DNA of 53,448 nt, from the NCBI GenBank assembly GCA_039918235.1, contig JBDSHZ010000017.1, positions 1 through 53,448 on the forward strand. Reading direction: 5' to 3'. This DNA is from Pseudopedobacter sp039918235. Its GTDB lineage: Bacteria; Bacteroidota; Bacteroidia; Sphingobacteriales; Sphingobacteriaceae. This document shows, piece by piece, positions 24,758 through 33,253 of this stretch (position 1 is its first letter; every line of letters begins with the position of its first letter). The notes under the pieces were generated by a model. That model did no database searches. It saw nothing but the letters and a program-made list of their open reading frames with translations, and was not told the origin of the DNA. The position numbers and the translations under genes were made by a program.

Positions 24758-24921
24758 ACAATAGTTTTAGCCACAGTTTATAGCCAATTATTGTACCCTT
24801 TTTTTCTCTTGATTAACTTTTTAATCACCGTTTATGCACCTAAACAAATGATCAGAATTATGATGTAAATTTTAGAAACTATTTATTAGAAAACTAATCT
24901 TAACAATAAAATATCATCTCT

Positions 24922-24929
24922 TATCTTTG
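24922..24929 (+). promoter_or_regulatory. Candidate -7 element of mazG
   Basis: TATCTTTG matches TAnnTTTG perfectly and ends 14 nt before the mazG ATG at 24944. No clear -33 motif accompanies it. Confidence 0.45.
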
Positions 24930-24943
24930 TGTAAATTTTAAAT

Positions 24944-25741
24944 ATGAACATCTTTAATCAACAAACTACCCCAGCTTCGTCATTTGAAAGATTACTCCAA
25001 ATTATGGACGATTTGCGGGAGAAATGTCCTTGGGACAAAAAGCAAACATTAGAGACGTTACGTCATCTCACAATTGAAGAAACCTACGAGCTATCAGACG
25101 CCATTTTGGAAGGTGATATGCAGGAAATAAGAAAAGAACTGGGGGATTTGATGTTGCATTTGGTATTTTATGCTAAAATTGGATCAGAAACAAACGATTT
25201 TAATATGACGGATGTGCTGAATGGAATCTGCGAAAAGTTGATCAACCGTCATCCGCATATTTATAGTGATGCAATTGCAGAAACCGAAGAACAGGTGAAG
25301 CAGAACTGGGAACAGATTAAATTGAAAGAAGGAAATAAATCAGTTTTGGCTGGTGTTCCCTCCTCTCTGCCTGCATTAGTGAAAGCTTCACGCATCCAGG
25401 AAAAAGCCAGAGGAGTTGGTTTTGATTGGGAAGAAAAACAGCAAGTTTGGGAAAAGGTAGAAGAGGAACTTCAGGAATTTAAAGATGAGTTTAACGTTGA
25501 AGGTGATGAAGCAATAGACCATGAAAAAGCGGAAGGAGAATTTGGTGATTTACTTTTTTCTCTGATCAATTATGCTCGTTTTATCAACATCAACCCTGAA
25601 AATGCGCTGGAAAAAACCAATCGGAAATTCATTAAAAGATTTCAATACCTAGAGTCTAAATCATTAACATTGGGTAAAAAACTACAGGATATGACGCTTG
25701 TAGAAATGGATGTTTTTTGGAATGAGGCAAAAAAGTTATAA
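24944..25741 (+). CDS. mazG: Nucleoside triphosphate pyrophosphohydrolase MazG
   Basis: This is 265 residues and carries two MazG domains in tandem, like the Escherichia coli enzyme (263 residues). The first has LREKCPWDKKQTLETLRHLTIEETYEL followed by ELGDLMLHLVFYAKI, the EExxE...ExxD metal site; the second has EEELQEFKDEF and EGEFGDLLFSLINYARF. MazG hydrolyses NTPs and dNTPs to monophosphates, cleaning non-canonical nucleotides and, in Escherichia coli, lowering (p)ppGpp. The gene stands alone, with its own -7 element; the next gene is 52 bp away and unrelated in sequence. Confidence 0.95.
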   Translation: MNIFNQQTTPASSFERLLQIMDDLREKCPWDKKQTLETLRHLTIEETYELSDAILEGDMQEIRKELGDLMLHLVFYAKIGSETNDFNMTDVLNGICEKLINRHPHIYSDAIAETEEQVKQNWEQIKLKEGNKSVLAGVPSSLPALVKASRIQEKARGVGFDWEEKQQVWEKVEEELQEFKDEFNVEGDEAIDHEKAEGEFGDLLFSLINYARFININPENALEKTNRKFIKRFQYLESKSLTLGKKLQDMTLVEMDVFWNEAKKL

Positions 25742-25793
25742 GCTAGTGTAGCACATGAGACCATATTAACGTAAGAGTAATAAAACCGTCATC

Positions 25794-26243
25794 ATGTACT
25801 TAAATAATTTTCAAACATTTGCTTTTGGCTCCATACTCATATTTATTTTATGCTTTGCCGCTTGTGAAAAAAGTACGATCACTCCTGATGCCCTTTCTTT
25901 TGGGGAAAAGGCAGTATTAAAACCTAACGAGGCAACCTATTTTGGCTCGACTCCAGAAAATGCTTTTAAATTGACTATTCAGGAAATTAGCGATAGCCGT
26001 TGCCCTGAAGGAGTTAACTGTGTTTGGGCAGGAGAAGCAGTTGTTAAATTGAGTATCAAAAACTTAACAGATTCCGTAGCTTTTGCGCTTAAAATTTCAC
26101 CTTCAAAAAATTCTTTGCCAGACACACTGGATTTTAATATTGAAAAACAAACCTATAGGGCTATTTTATATGGTGTAAATCCTTATCCAGAAATAAAAAA
26201 TAAGGAGAGTTCAATAGCAACAGTTACGTTGCTGAAGAAATAA
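25794..26243 (+). CDS. Small lipoprotein with a DSRCPxGVNCVWAGE motif
   Basis: This is 149 residues. The signal peptide ends in a lipobox with C24 (CFAAC). The mature part is a small beta-rich domain with the pair C70 and C76 in DSRCPEGVNCVWAGE, followed by a strand VVKLSI. I recognise this motif from short uncharacterised secreted proteins of Bacteroidota and others, where the two Cys may form a disulfide, but no function is known to me. It lies 52 bp after mazG and before an ECF sigma gene, which is preceded by its own palindrome, so it is probably separate from the sigma unit. Confidence 0.8.
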   Translation: MYLNNFQTFAFGSILIFILCFAACEKSTITPDALSFGEKAVLKPNEATYFGSTPENAFKLTIQEISDSRCPEGVNCVWAGEAVVKLSIKNLTDSVAFALKISPSKNSLPDTLDFNIEKQTYRAILYGVNPYPEIKNKESSIATVTLLKK

Positions 26244-26267
26244 AATTTCAATAATAAGAAACAGAAA

Positions 26268-26283
26268 ATAAGGATATCCTTAT
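26268..26283. promoter_or_regulatory. Perfect 16-bp palindrome upstream of the ECF sigma gene
   Basis: ATAAGGATATCCTTAT is an exact palindrome with no loop, 27 nt before ATG 26311. The lack of a loop and of a following T-run makes a terminator unlikely. A dimeric regulator site for the sigma/anti-sigma unit is the simpler reading. Confidence 0.45.
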
Positions 26284-26310
26284 ATTGTAGAAGACACATA
26301 GCCGCTTTTA

Positions 26311-26880
26311 ATGAGTAAACCCTATAGCGAATTTAGCGATCAAGACCTGATCAATAAATGTCGTAAAGAAGACAGTAAAGCACAAGAAATGCTATATAAG
26401 CGTTTTTATGCCTATGCTATGGGCATATCTTTACGCTATTGCATCAATAGAGATGATGCTTTGGAAGCTGTAAATGATGCTTTTATCAAACTTTTTAAAA
26501 CCATTAAAACATTTGATGATAACCGGCTGATTAAACCTTGGTTTAGGCAGATTGTGGTGAATACTGCTATTGATAACAGAAGAAAAAATCTTAAACATGC
26601 CCATGTTTTAGATATTGAGTATGCTGATGAAGCACCAGCGGACCATCAGATCATCAGCAAGATTTCTGCTCAGGAAATTTTAAGTTTATTAAAAGAATTA
26701 CCAGAAATGCACCGTGTAGTTTTTAATCTTTATGAGATTGATGGTTATACCCATGAAGAGATTGCTGATATATTGGAAATGCCTTCCAGTAGTTCCAGGG
26801 TTTATTTATCAAGAGCAAAAGAGAAATTAAGGCGATTAGTGAAGGCTCACTTTTATTTGAATTATGAACGAGCAATTTGA
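26311..26880 (+). CDS. ECF-type RNA polymerase sigma factor
   Basis: This is 189 residues. Sigma region 2 spans about 10-75 (LYKRFYAYAMGISLRYCINRDDALEAVNDAF then IKPWFRQIVVNTAIDNRRK), with region 4 in the C-terminal third (LPEMHRVVFNLYEIDGYTHEEIADILEMPSSSSRVYLSRAKEKLRRL). There is no signal or extra domain. Its 3' end overlaps the next gene by 17 nt in another frame, so the two should be translated together. The partner has a small cytoplasmic head, one membrane span and a barrel-like C-terminus, and probably acts as the anti-sigma factor. No TonB receptor or SusCD genes are nearby, so it does not look like the classical Bacteroidota carbohydrate-sensing ECF unit. Confidence 0.93.
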   Translation: MSKPYSEFSDQDLINKCRKEDSKAQEMLYKRFYAYAMGISLRYCINRDDALEAVNDAFIKLFKTIKTFDDNRLIKPWFRQIVVNTAIDNRRKNLKHAHVLDIEYADEAPADHQIISKISAQEILSLLKELPEMHRVVFNLYEIDGYTHEEIADILEMPSSSSRVYLSRAKEKLRRLVKAHFYLNYERAI

Positions 26881-28330
26881 CAAGACATTAAGAGACCATA
26901 TTAAGGATACTTTTGATCATTATGATGATCAGATGGCTGCTGATGGCTGGAAAAAATTTAACCAAAGCAAAAGACGCAAGCGAAGAGCGATTATATTTTG
27001 GGTTGGTTTGCCAAGTGGTATTGCGGCAGCTTTAGCTTTACTATGGATGTTCAATACCTATAATGCTGATTTTAATACCCAAAGAAATGATCAAGCTTTA
27101 GCACAACAAACTCAAAAAGACATTACAAATCCGCGAATTAATAACCCTGAAGTAACAGTTGAGCACAATGATTCTTCTCATCATCAGAATAAAGATTCCC
27201 AGCCAATAGCTGCAGAATCTATTTCTAAAAATAACACTTCGGGGAAAACCCTTAAAAATAATCAGGATAATAAAACTTTGGCCACTCATAAGACTGCTAA
27301 AACTCCAATATTGTCTGGAAAATTGACTCCGGTAAATGAAGTTTCTGATCAGGTTTTGGTTTCAAATGATCGAGCTATCAAAAATCAAGCTTCAGAAAAC
27401 AAGCTTACCATTTTAGCCATTACGGATAAATTAGAAACCAGAGAACGCGAGGAAACAATTAAATCTATTGCAAAATCATTTATTGAAAAATTAGCTGTGA
27501 CTTCTGGTGATGATCAAACAAAATTAAGTTATAATGTACTAACTGCTCCACTGCAAACCAGATTATTTACAAGAGAGCGTGATTTAATGGCGAAGGAAAA
27601 GAATTTTATCAATGATAATAATTTAGGAAAATCACCTGTTTTAGCAAATAATTTAAAGAACTCTCCAACAAGTGATGTAATGCTGAAAAAAAAGAAATTC
27701 AACCTTTCGGTTGATGCCAATACGTATATGAATTTTTCTGCTGGAGGATTGAATGACCACATTAACTTAGGGATAGGATTAGCTTCTGAATTAAAACTGA
27801 CTAAAAACATCAGCTTAACTTCTGGAGTATTAATTAATAGCCAAACTTCAACTTTTGACGGAAATGAAAAATCAGCCTCTGATTTTAAATTAGCATCATA
27901 TTATACCGGTTATGCTGTTGTGCCAAATGCGCAGATTACCAATGCTAAAATGGTGGGAATTGATATCCCTTTAAACCTTAAATTAGATTTAAAATTGGGT
28001 AAAACGGATGCTTTTATTACTTCTGGCATAAGTTCTTACACGGTGATTAATGAAAAATACGTGAATGATTACTCAGTAGTTAATTATTCCATTTCAGGGG
28101 TAAATGCTAGCAATTTGAGAACAATACAAGATAATCCGGCGGGAGGCAACTTCTCTTATTTTAAATTTGCCAGAACGGTTAATTTTTCTTTTGGTGTTTT
28201 ATCTAAGCTGTCAAAGAGAAGTAGTTTATCTGTAGAACCTTTTATCAAATACCCTTTAAGCGGATTAGGTTATCAAGATTTAAAAATAGGCTCTGGAGGG
28301 TTAAGCTTTAAATTGAATTTTGGGAAATAG
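26864..28330 (+). CDS. Putative membrane anti-sigma/sensor with C-terminal beta-barrel-like domain
   Basis: This is 488 residues. Residues 1-40 are a short charged cytoplasmic head with a WKKFNQSKRRKRRA segment, 42-63 form a membrane helix, and 65-245 are a long Asn/Gln/Lys/Ser-rich, probably disordered stretch. Residues 275-488 have alternating polar/aromatic strands and end in LKIGSGGLSFKLNFGK, like outer membrane beta-barrel domains (OMP_b-brl type). Its start overlaps the sigma gene by 17 nt. The likely role is to bind the sigma factor at the membrane. A single chain with both an inner-membrane span and a barrel-like domain would have to cross the periplasm; a periplasmic lipocalin-like fold is the alternative. 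No canonical zinc anti-sigma motif (HxxxCxxC) is present. Confidence 0.75.
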   Translation: MNEQFDKTLRDHIKDTFDHYDDQMAADGWKKFNQSKRRKRRAIIFWVGLPSGIAAALALLWMFNTYNADFNTQRNDQALAQQTQKDITNPRINNPEVTVEHNDSSHHQNKDSQPIAAESISKNNTSGKTLKNNQDNKTLATHKTAKTPILSGKLTPVNEVSDQVLVSNDRAIKNQASENKLTILAITDKLETREREETIKSIAKSFIEKLAVTSGDDQTKLSYNVLTAPLQTRLFTRERDLMAKEKNFINDNNLGKSPVLANNLKNSPTSDVMLKKKKFNLSVDANTYMNFSAGGLNDHINLGIGLASELKLTKNISLTSGVLINSQTSTFDGNEKSASDFKLASYYTGYAVVPNAQITNAKMVGIDIPLNLKLDLKLGKTDAFITSGISSYTVINEKYVNDYSVVNYSISGVNASNLRTIQDNPAGGNFSYFKFARTVNFSFGVLSKLSKRSSLSVEPFIKYPLSGLGYQDLKIGSGGLSFKLNFGK

Positions 28331-28331
28331 G

Positions 28332-29579
28332 TTATTTAAATGCAATTGCCTTTACAGGAGAAATTCTGGTGACCAATAAAGAAGGAATTAATAAAACCAA
28401 TAAACAAACTAAGAGTGTTCCTGCATTAATGAATAATACATCTATTAAATTAAATTGGATAGGTATAAATTTCATATAATAAGATGCTTCATCTAGCTTA
28501 AAAAAATGAGTTTGCTGTTGGATAAAACCTAAACCTAAGCCCATTACGTTGCCCAACAACATCCCAACTCCTACCAAATAAAGTGCATTGTAAAGGAAAA
28601 TTTTACGGATACCCCAATTTGTTTCTCCTAAAGCTTTTAACAATCCAATCATGTTGGTTCTTTCTAGAATCATAATCAGCAAAGCTGAAATCATATTTAT
28701 TACCGCTACTACCAGCATTAAAGCCAATATCACCTGTGCGTTAACATCTAATAAAGAAAGCCAATCAAATATGATGGGATAATTCTGTTTTACGCTCACC
28801 GTTTTAAGCTGCGGAGGTAAAAAATTACTGAGTTCAATGGCATCATGATCAACTTTTGAAAAATCTGAAACCCGTACTTCATAGCCACCAACTTCTCCAA
28901 CTGTCCAGTCATTTAATCTTCTGATGAGAGAAATATCACCTATCACATAAGTTTTATCTACTTCCTCTACTCCGGTATTGTAAATGCCTACAATTTCAAA
29001 TTTCCGCTTTCTTAAAGACTCTTGAACAAAATACATCAAGAAATCATCCCCAACTTTTAGATTGAGTCTTTTGGCTAATAAATCAGAAACAATAATCTGT
29101 TTAGAAGCCGCAACACTATCAGAGAAATCTATGGTCTTGCCCGTTATGATAATGTTATTAAAATAACTCCAATCATAAGAAGCATCCACCCCTTTTAATA
29201 CCACTCCCTCTACTTCGTCATTTGCTTTAATAATGCCCGGTTTTGTTGCAAATGGAACAATATGCTTTACGCTTCTATACTTCTTGGCATTTTTAAGCAC
29301 TTCTTCATTTAAAGTGAATGGAGAATTTTCATATGAAGAATTCAGATCATATTTAATAATTTGAATATCCCCATTAAAACCTCTTACCTTTTCTCTTATT
29401 TCTGCTTTAAATCCTTTAACAATAGCCAATGAAAGCAACATTACCCCTAAACCCAGCATAATACCAATAATGGCAATGCGCACAATGAGTTTAGAAAAAG
29501 TACGTTCTGCCTTTAAAGTAATTCTGTTGGCGATAAATAATCCTAGATTCAAATGCTTTTTGTTTATTTGTATGCGCAC
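28332..29579 (-). CDS. FtsX-family permease of LolC/LolE type
   Basis: This is 415 residues with four membrane segments: one near 35-58 (IVRIAIIGIMLGLGVMLLS), then a large periplasmic domain of about 210 residues, then three at about 270-400. This is the LolC/E-MacB topology, so it should be the membrane half of a lipoprotein-sorting or envelope ABC transporter. No ATPase gene is adjacent. The frame starts with GTG 29579; TTG 29552 gives MNLGLFIANRI, which fits the family start better, and a -7-like CATATTTG (29586-29579) would place the mRNA start near 29575, which also favours 29552. Its promoter region is shared with the divergent NamZ-like gene. Confidence 0.88.
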   Translation of the reverse strand: MRIQINKKHLNLGLFIANRITLKAERTFSKLIVRIAIIGIMLGLGVMLLSLAIVKGFKAEIREKVRGFNGDIQIIKYDLNSSYENSPFTLNEEVLKNAKKYRSVKHIVPFATKPGIIKANDEVEGVVLKGVDASYDWSYFNNIIITGKTIDFSDSVAASKQIIVSDLLAKRLNLKVGDDFLMYFVQESLRKRKFEIVGIYNTGVEEVDKTYVIGDISLIRRLNDWTVGEVGGYEVRVSDFSKVDHDAIELSNFLPPQLKTVSVKQNYPIIFDWLSLLDVNAQVILALMLVVAVINMISALLIMILERTNMIGLLKALGETNWGIRKIFLYNALYLVGVGMLLGNVMGLGLGFIQQQTHFFKLDEASYYMKFIPIQFNLIDVLFINAGTLLVCLLVLLIPSLLVTRISPVKAIAFK

Positions 29580-29616
29580 AAATATGCAACCATTTCAAAG
29601 AAAAACACATCATTCT

Positions 29617-30858
29617 ATGAAGCAATTTAAAAAATTTGTTACCCTATTGTTTTTTCTTCCAATTGCTACCATTGCCTGTAATGGATGCAGTGCTGGTAAA
29701 AATAAAACACAAAAGGTTGTATTAAAGGAACAGTATACTGAGTTAGCGAAAGAGCAAATACTTACCGGTGCAGACCAGACTGAAAAATACATTCCGCTTT
29801 TAAAAGGTAAAAGAGTGGGCTTGGTGATTAACCAAACAGCAGAGATTAACGGCACTCCATTAGTAGATAGTTTAAAAAGTATGGGAATTAATATTCGGGC
29901 AATTTTTGGACCTGAGCATGGTTTTAGAGGTGATGCGGATGCAGGTGAAAAAGTAGGGAATTATATTGATCAAAAAACTGGCTTCCCCGTAATTTCATTA
30001 TATGGACCAAAAAATGCGCCATCAAAAGAAGATTTAAAAGATATTGATATTGTTATTTTTGATATTCAGGATGTGGGTGCAAGATTTTACACCTATTCCA
30101 TCACCATGACAAGGGTAATGCAGTCATGTGCAACTAATGGTGTTCCTTTGTTGATTTTAGACCGTCCAAATCCAAATGGAGATTTGGTTGATGGCCCAAT
30201 ATTACAATCAAAATTCAAATCTGGAGTGGGCATGCACCCCATTCCCATTTCTCATGGTTTAACTATTGGAGAATTTGCCCAGATGTGCAATGGAGAAGGC
30301 TGGTTGAATAACAGCGTGAAATGTGATTTAACAATTATTAAGGTGGCTAATTATAATCATGCAAAAGCCTATATCTTACCAGAAAAACCATCTCCTAATT
30401 TACCCAATAATCTTTCTATTTATTTATATCCCAGCATCTGTTTGTTTGAAGGAACTGCCATTAGCCAAGGTAGAGGGACTTTATTTCCTTTTCAGGTTTT
30501 GGGTCATCCTTTATTGAAAGATAAATATAATTTCTCCTTTACACCGGTAAGTATTACCGGAATGAGCAAAAATCCTCCTTTAGAAAATCAGGTTTGTTAT
30601 GGCATTGATTTTAGAACAATGGATTTGGAGAACATTAGAAAACAAAAACAATTAAATATTAAGCTATTGATTGACTTGTACCAACAATTTCCAGATAAAG
30701 CGCATTTTTTCACTTCTTTCTTTAATAAACTGGCAGGAAATGACATATTGATGCAACAGATTATAGATGGCAAATCTGAAAAAGAAATTAGAGGAACATG
30801 GGAACCTGGTTTGAGCCAATATAAAGAAACCAGAAAAAAGTATTTGTTATATAATTAA
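29617..30858 (+). CDS. DUF1343 lipoprotein, NamZ-like exo-beta-N-acetylmuramidase (GH171)
   Basis: This is 413 residues with a lipobox ending at C21 (PIATIAC), so it is probably periplasmic. The DUF1343 domain is full length: FGPEHGFRGDADAGEKV with PEHG at 99-102, FDIQDVGARFYTY, LDRPNPNG, SHGLTIGEFAQM and SQGRGTLFPFQ. The founding member, Bacillus subtilis NamZ (YbbC), trims non-reducing MurNAc from cell-wall fragments, and a Bacteroidota enzyme is also reported, so a peptidoglycan-recycling role is likely. The frame opens at 29470, but ATG 29617 precedes the signal peptide directly. It is divergent from the LolC/E permease, 37 bp apart, and is followed by a hypothetical gene after 20 bp. Confidence 0.9.
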   Translation: MKQFKKFVTLLFFLPIATIACNGCSAGKNKTQKVVLKEQYTELAKEQILTGADQTEKYIPLLKGKRVGLVINQTAEINGTPLVDSLKSMGINIRAIFGPEHGFRGDADAGEKVGNYIDQKTGFPVISLYGPKNAPSKEDLKDIDIVIFDIQDVGARFYTYSITMTRVMQSCATNGVPLLILDRPNPNGDLVDGPILQSKFKSGVGMHPIPISHGLTIGEFAQMCNGEGWLNNSVKCDLTIIKVANYNHAKAYILPEKPSPNLPNNLSIYLYPSICLFEGTAISQGRGTLFPFQVLGHPLLKDKYNFSFTPVSITGMSKNPPLENQVCYGIDFRTMDLENIRKQKQLNIKLLIDLYQQFPDKAHFFTSFFNKLAGNDILMQQIIDGKSEKEIRGTWEPGLSQYKETRKKYLLYN

Positions 30859-30878
30859 TTCGGTAAAGCTTTATACTG

Positions 30879-31379
30879 ATGGAATACAAAGAATATATCA
30901 ATGAATTTGAAGTAGCCAAAAACCGACTGGATCAATCTTTATTAAAAAAAAAGGAATTAGAAGTTTGGGTAGGTATAAAATTGGATTCCGTAGTTTTAAA
31001 ACTTTATAAAAAAAACTGGACAAATGACCCATTTAAACCTTTAGATGCAAAATCAAGGATATTTTTTTCAGTTTGGATGAGTGATCAATCCATTGCCGAA
31101 CAAAAAGTATATTACAACATACACGCTTTAAAATTGCGTGAGCTGAACGGCTATTGTATCAAAAGCAGAGATTTCGCAGATAGCTTCAGAAAAAAGTTCA
31201 ATAACCATCAATCAGATTGGCAAAATGTGACTACTTCTTTGGGACCTTTAACATTAATGGAAGGTTTCAAAAATTTCGACGAAGAGAATTTGAACGAAAC
31301 TGTTTATGGACTGGCAAATGATTTCATCAAAATGGAGCAATTAGTTGATGACACTTTAAGGTTGTTTTCTAAGAAGTAA
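30879..31379 (+). CDS. Hypothetical protein
   Basis: This is 166 residues, with no signal peptide or membrane helix; mostly helical and rich in Lys and Asn. It has a WVGIKLDSVVLKLYKKNWTN segment and FFSVWMSD, features I cannot tie to a named family. It lies 20 bp after the NamZ-like gene and 25 bp before fmt, so it could share a transcript with either. Function unknown. Confidence 0.7.
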   Translation: MEYKEYINEFEVAKNRLDQSLLKKKELEVWVGIKLDSVVLKLYKKNWTNDPFKPLDAKSRIFFSVWMSDQSIAEQKVYYNIHALKLRELNGYCIKSRDFADSFRKKFNNHQSDWQNVTTSLGPLTLMEGFKNFDEENLNETVYGLANDFIKMEQLVDDTLRLFSKK

Positions 31380-31404
31380 GTTATTAAAGTTAAAAAAAAT
31401 AAAC

Positions 31405-32322
31405 ATGAGAATTATATTCATGGGTACGCCCGATTTTGCAGTTGCCTCTTTAGCTTCATTATTAAAAAACGGATTTAATGTTGTAGGTGTAATTACCGCT
31501 CCGGATAAACCTGCCGGGCGTGGGCAAAAATTAAATGAATCTGCCGTAAAGAAATTTGCGATTGAACAGAACCTAAATATTTTACAGCCGGAGAAATTAA
31601 AAAATCCGGAATTCTTAGACGCATTAAAAGCATTAAAAGCCGACTTACAAGTGGTGGTAGCTTTTAGAATGTTGCCAGAAGTGGTTTGGAATATGCCTAC
31701 AAAAGGTACCATTAATTTACATGGTTCTTTATTACCGCAATACCGTGGTGCTGCACCTATTAATTGGGCAATTATTAACGGAGAAAAAGAAAGTGGCGTC
31801 ACTACTTTTTTCTTAAAACAGGAAATTGACACCGGAGATGTGCTTTTTTCTCAGAAAGTTGAAATCACAGAAGACATGACTGCCGGAGATTTACACGATG
31901 CCTTAATGGTGATGGGTGCACAGCTATTGGTAAAAACTGTAAAACAAATAGAGGAAGGTTCTTATCAAGAGATTCCTCAAGATAACTTTGAGTCGGTTGG
32001 ATTAAAACATGCACCCAAACTGTTTAAGGAAAACTGTAAAATTAGCTGGCATGAAGATAATCAACAAGTTTTTAACCTGATTAGAGGTTTAAGCCCCTAT
32101 CCTACTGCCTATACCGAATTTATGGGTAAAGGTTTGAAAATTTATACTGCTATAAAAGAAGAAACAGAGCCCGGAATTTCCGCAGGAGGATTTTTAACCG
32201 ATGGAAAAACATTTTTAAGTTTTGCCACCAAAAATGGTTTGATCAGCTTAAAAGAAGTACAGCAGGAAGGCAAAAAAAGAATGAAAATTGATGAATTTCT
32301 AAGAGGCGTAAGATTAAGCTAA
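31405..32322 (+). CDS. fmt: Methionyl-tRNA formyltransferase
   Basis: This 305-residue enzyme formylates initiator Met-tRNA using 10-formyl-THF. The catalytic set is in place: N104 and H106 in NLHGSLLPQYRGAAP, and D142 in QEIDTGD. The N-terminal MRIIFMGTPDFAV is typical, and the C-terminal tRNA-binding domain is present from about residue 205. The upstream sequence is A-rich (AAAAAAAATAAACATG), in the style of Bacteroidota translation starts. No def gene is adjacent. Confidence 0.96.
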   Translation: MRIIFMGTPDFAVASLASLLKNGFNVVGVITAPDKPAGRGQKLNESAVKKFAIEQNLNILQPEKLKNPEFLDALKALKADLQVVVAFRMLPEVVWNMPTKGTINLHGSLLPQYRGAAPINWAIINGEKESGVTTFFLKQEIDTGDVLFSQKVEITEDMTAGDLHDALMVMGAQLLVKTVKQIEEGSYQEIPQDNFESVGLKHAPKLFKENCKISWHEDNQQVFNLIRGLSPYPTAYTEFMGKGLKIYTAIKEETEPGISAGGFLTDGKTFLSFATKNGLISLKEVQQEGKKRMKIDEFLRGVRLS

Positions 32323-32345
32323 GTTTTAATTTTCATTTAAAACTT
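32321..32345 (+). terminator. Weak hairpin after fmt
   Basis: A 9-bp perfect inverted repeat (AAGTTTTAA at 32321-32329, TTAAAACTT at 32337-32345) overlaps the fmt stop codon. It is all A-T apart from one G-C pair and has no following T-tract, so termination is uncertain. Confidence 0.35.
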
Positions 32346-32375
32346 TAAACTTATCACTTTCCACTTTTAATCTTT

Positions 32376-33221
32376 TTACCTAATTTCTTTATTCAGCTTA
32401 TCCACTAAAAATCTGGAAACCTCATTAAAATACCTTTTTCTGTTATAGCCCATTACCCATTGAATTCCTTTGCTGGCATTGGTGATAAAAACCTCTTCTG
32501 CTTCATTGAGTATTTCTGGATTAATCTGAGCTTCAATCATTGGCAACTCAAACTTCTTTGCTAACTGCATTACTACCTGTCGCATCACTCCTCCAATACA
32601 ACCTTCGCTCAAAGCAGGCGTAAATAATTCTCCTTTGTAAACTAAGAATACATTGGCACTAATTGCCTCACATAAAAAACCATGTTGATTTAAAATAAAA
32701 GCCTCGTCCAGATGCATCTGTGCTTTATAAATACCGGCCATTACATAAGTTAATGAATTGCAGGTTTTAAGATTAGAAAGCTTATTTACAGGTTTAGCCA
32801 GTTCATCGTAAACATCCATCACCAAGCCTTTTGGATTAAGCTGATAAGTAGAACTGTCCAAAGCCATTATATCTAATGTATAGCCGTGTTTATTCTGTTC
32901 TGGAGTGTAAAAACCTCCATCTTCTCTAAAAACAGTTAAACGTAAACGGGCATTCGGTCCAATTTTATTTCTTTTGCTGATCTCTTCCGCTTTATCTTTT
33001 AAGAAATAAGCATCTAACTGAGAGTAGCCATCTAGCTTCATTGTCTTCATGCCTTTCTGCAATCTGTCGGCATGTAATTCAGGGAAATTGAGTTTTCCCT
33101 TGCTCATTCTCATAGATTCAAACAGTCCGTCTCCATATTTAAAACCACGGTTTGCAATGGTGAAAATTTTATCCTCCTCATCTAAAATCTCTCCGTTATA
33201 ATTGATAAACTTTTTCGCCAT
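32376..33221 (-). CDS. Class IV aminotransferase, candidate aminodeoxychorismate lyase
   Basis: This 281-residue fold-type IV PLP protein has the family features FKYGDGLFESMRM near the N-terminus, RLRLTVFRE, the PLP lysine region LSNLKTCNSLTYVMA, and the C-terminal EVFITNASKGIQWV. Members of the family are PabC (4-amino-4-deoxychorismate lyase), branched-chain aminotransferase and D-amino acid aminotransferase. PabC is favoured because of size and because pabB is in the window (40349), but the genes are 7 kb apart, so I leave the symbol empty. It follows rluD by 32 bp on the minus strand, yet has its own -7 box (TAGCTTTG) 7 nt before the ATG. Confidence 0.85.
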   Translation of the reverse strand: MAKKFINYNGEILDEEDKIFTIANRGFKYGDGLFESMRMSKGKLNFPELHADRLQKGMKTMKLDGYSQLDAYFLKDKAEEISKRNKIGPNARLRLTVFREDGGFYTPEQNKHGYTLDIMALDSSTYQLNPKGLVMDVYDELAKPVNKLSNLKTCNSLTYVMAGIYKAQMHLDEAFILNQHGFLCEAISANVFLVYKGELFTPALSEGCIGGVMRQVVMQLAKKFELPMIEAQINPEILNEAEEVFITNASKGIQWVMGYNRKRYFNEVSRFLVDKLNKEIR

Positions 33222-33228
33222 AAGTATG

Positions 33229-33236
33229 CAAAGCTA
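33229..33236 (-). promoter_or_regulatory. Candidate -7 element of the class IV aminotransferase gene
   Basis: On the minus strand 33236-33229 reads TAGCTTTG, a perfect TAnnTTTG match, 7 nt before ATG 33221. It lies in the 32-bp gap behind rluD. No -33 motif is seen. Confidence 0.4.
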
Positions 33237-33253
33237 TGATTTGAATTTTGCTT

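Noticed and set aside
29470..29616. N-terminal extension of the NamZ-like gene
   Set aside because: It overlaps the divergent permease gene and its control region; ATG 29617 leads straight into the signal peptide and lipobox.
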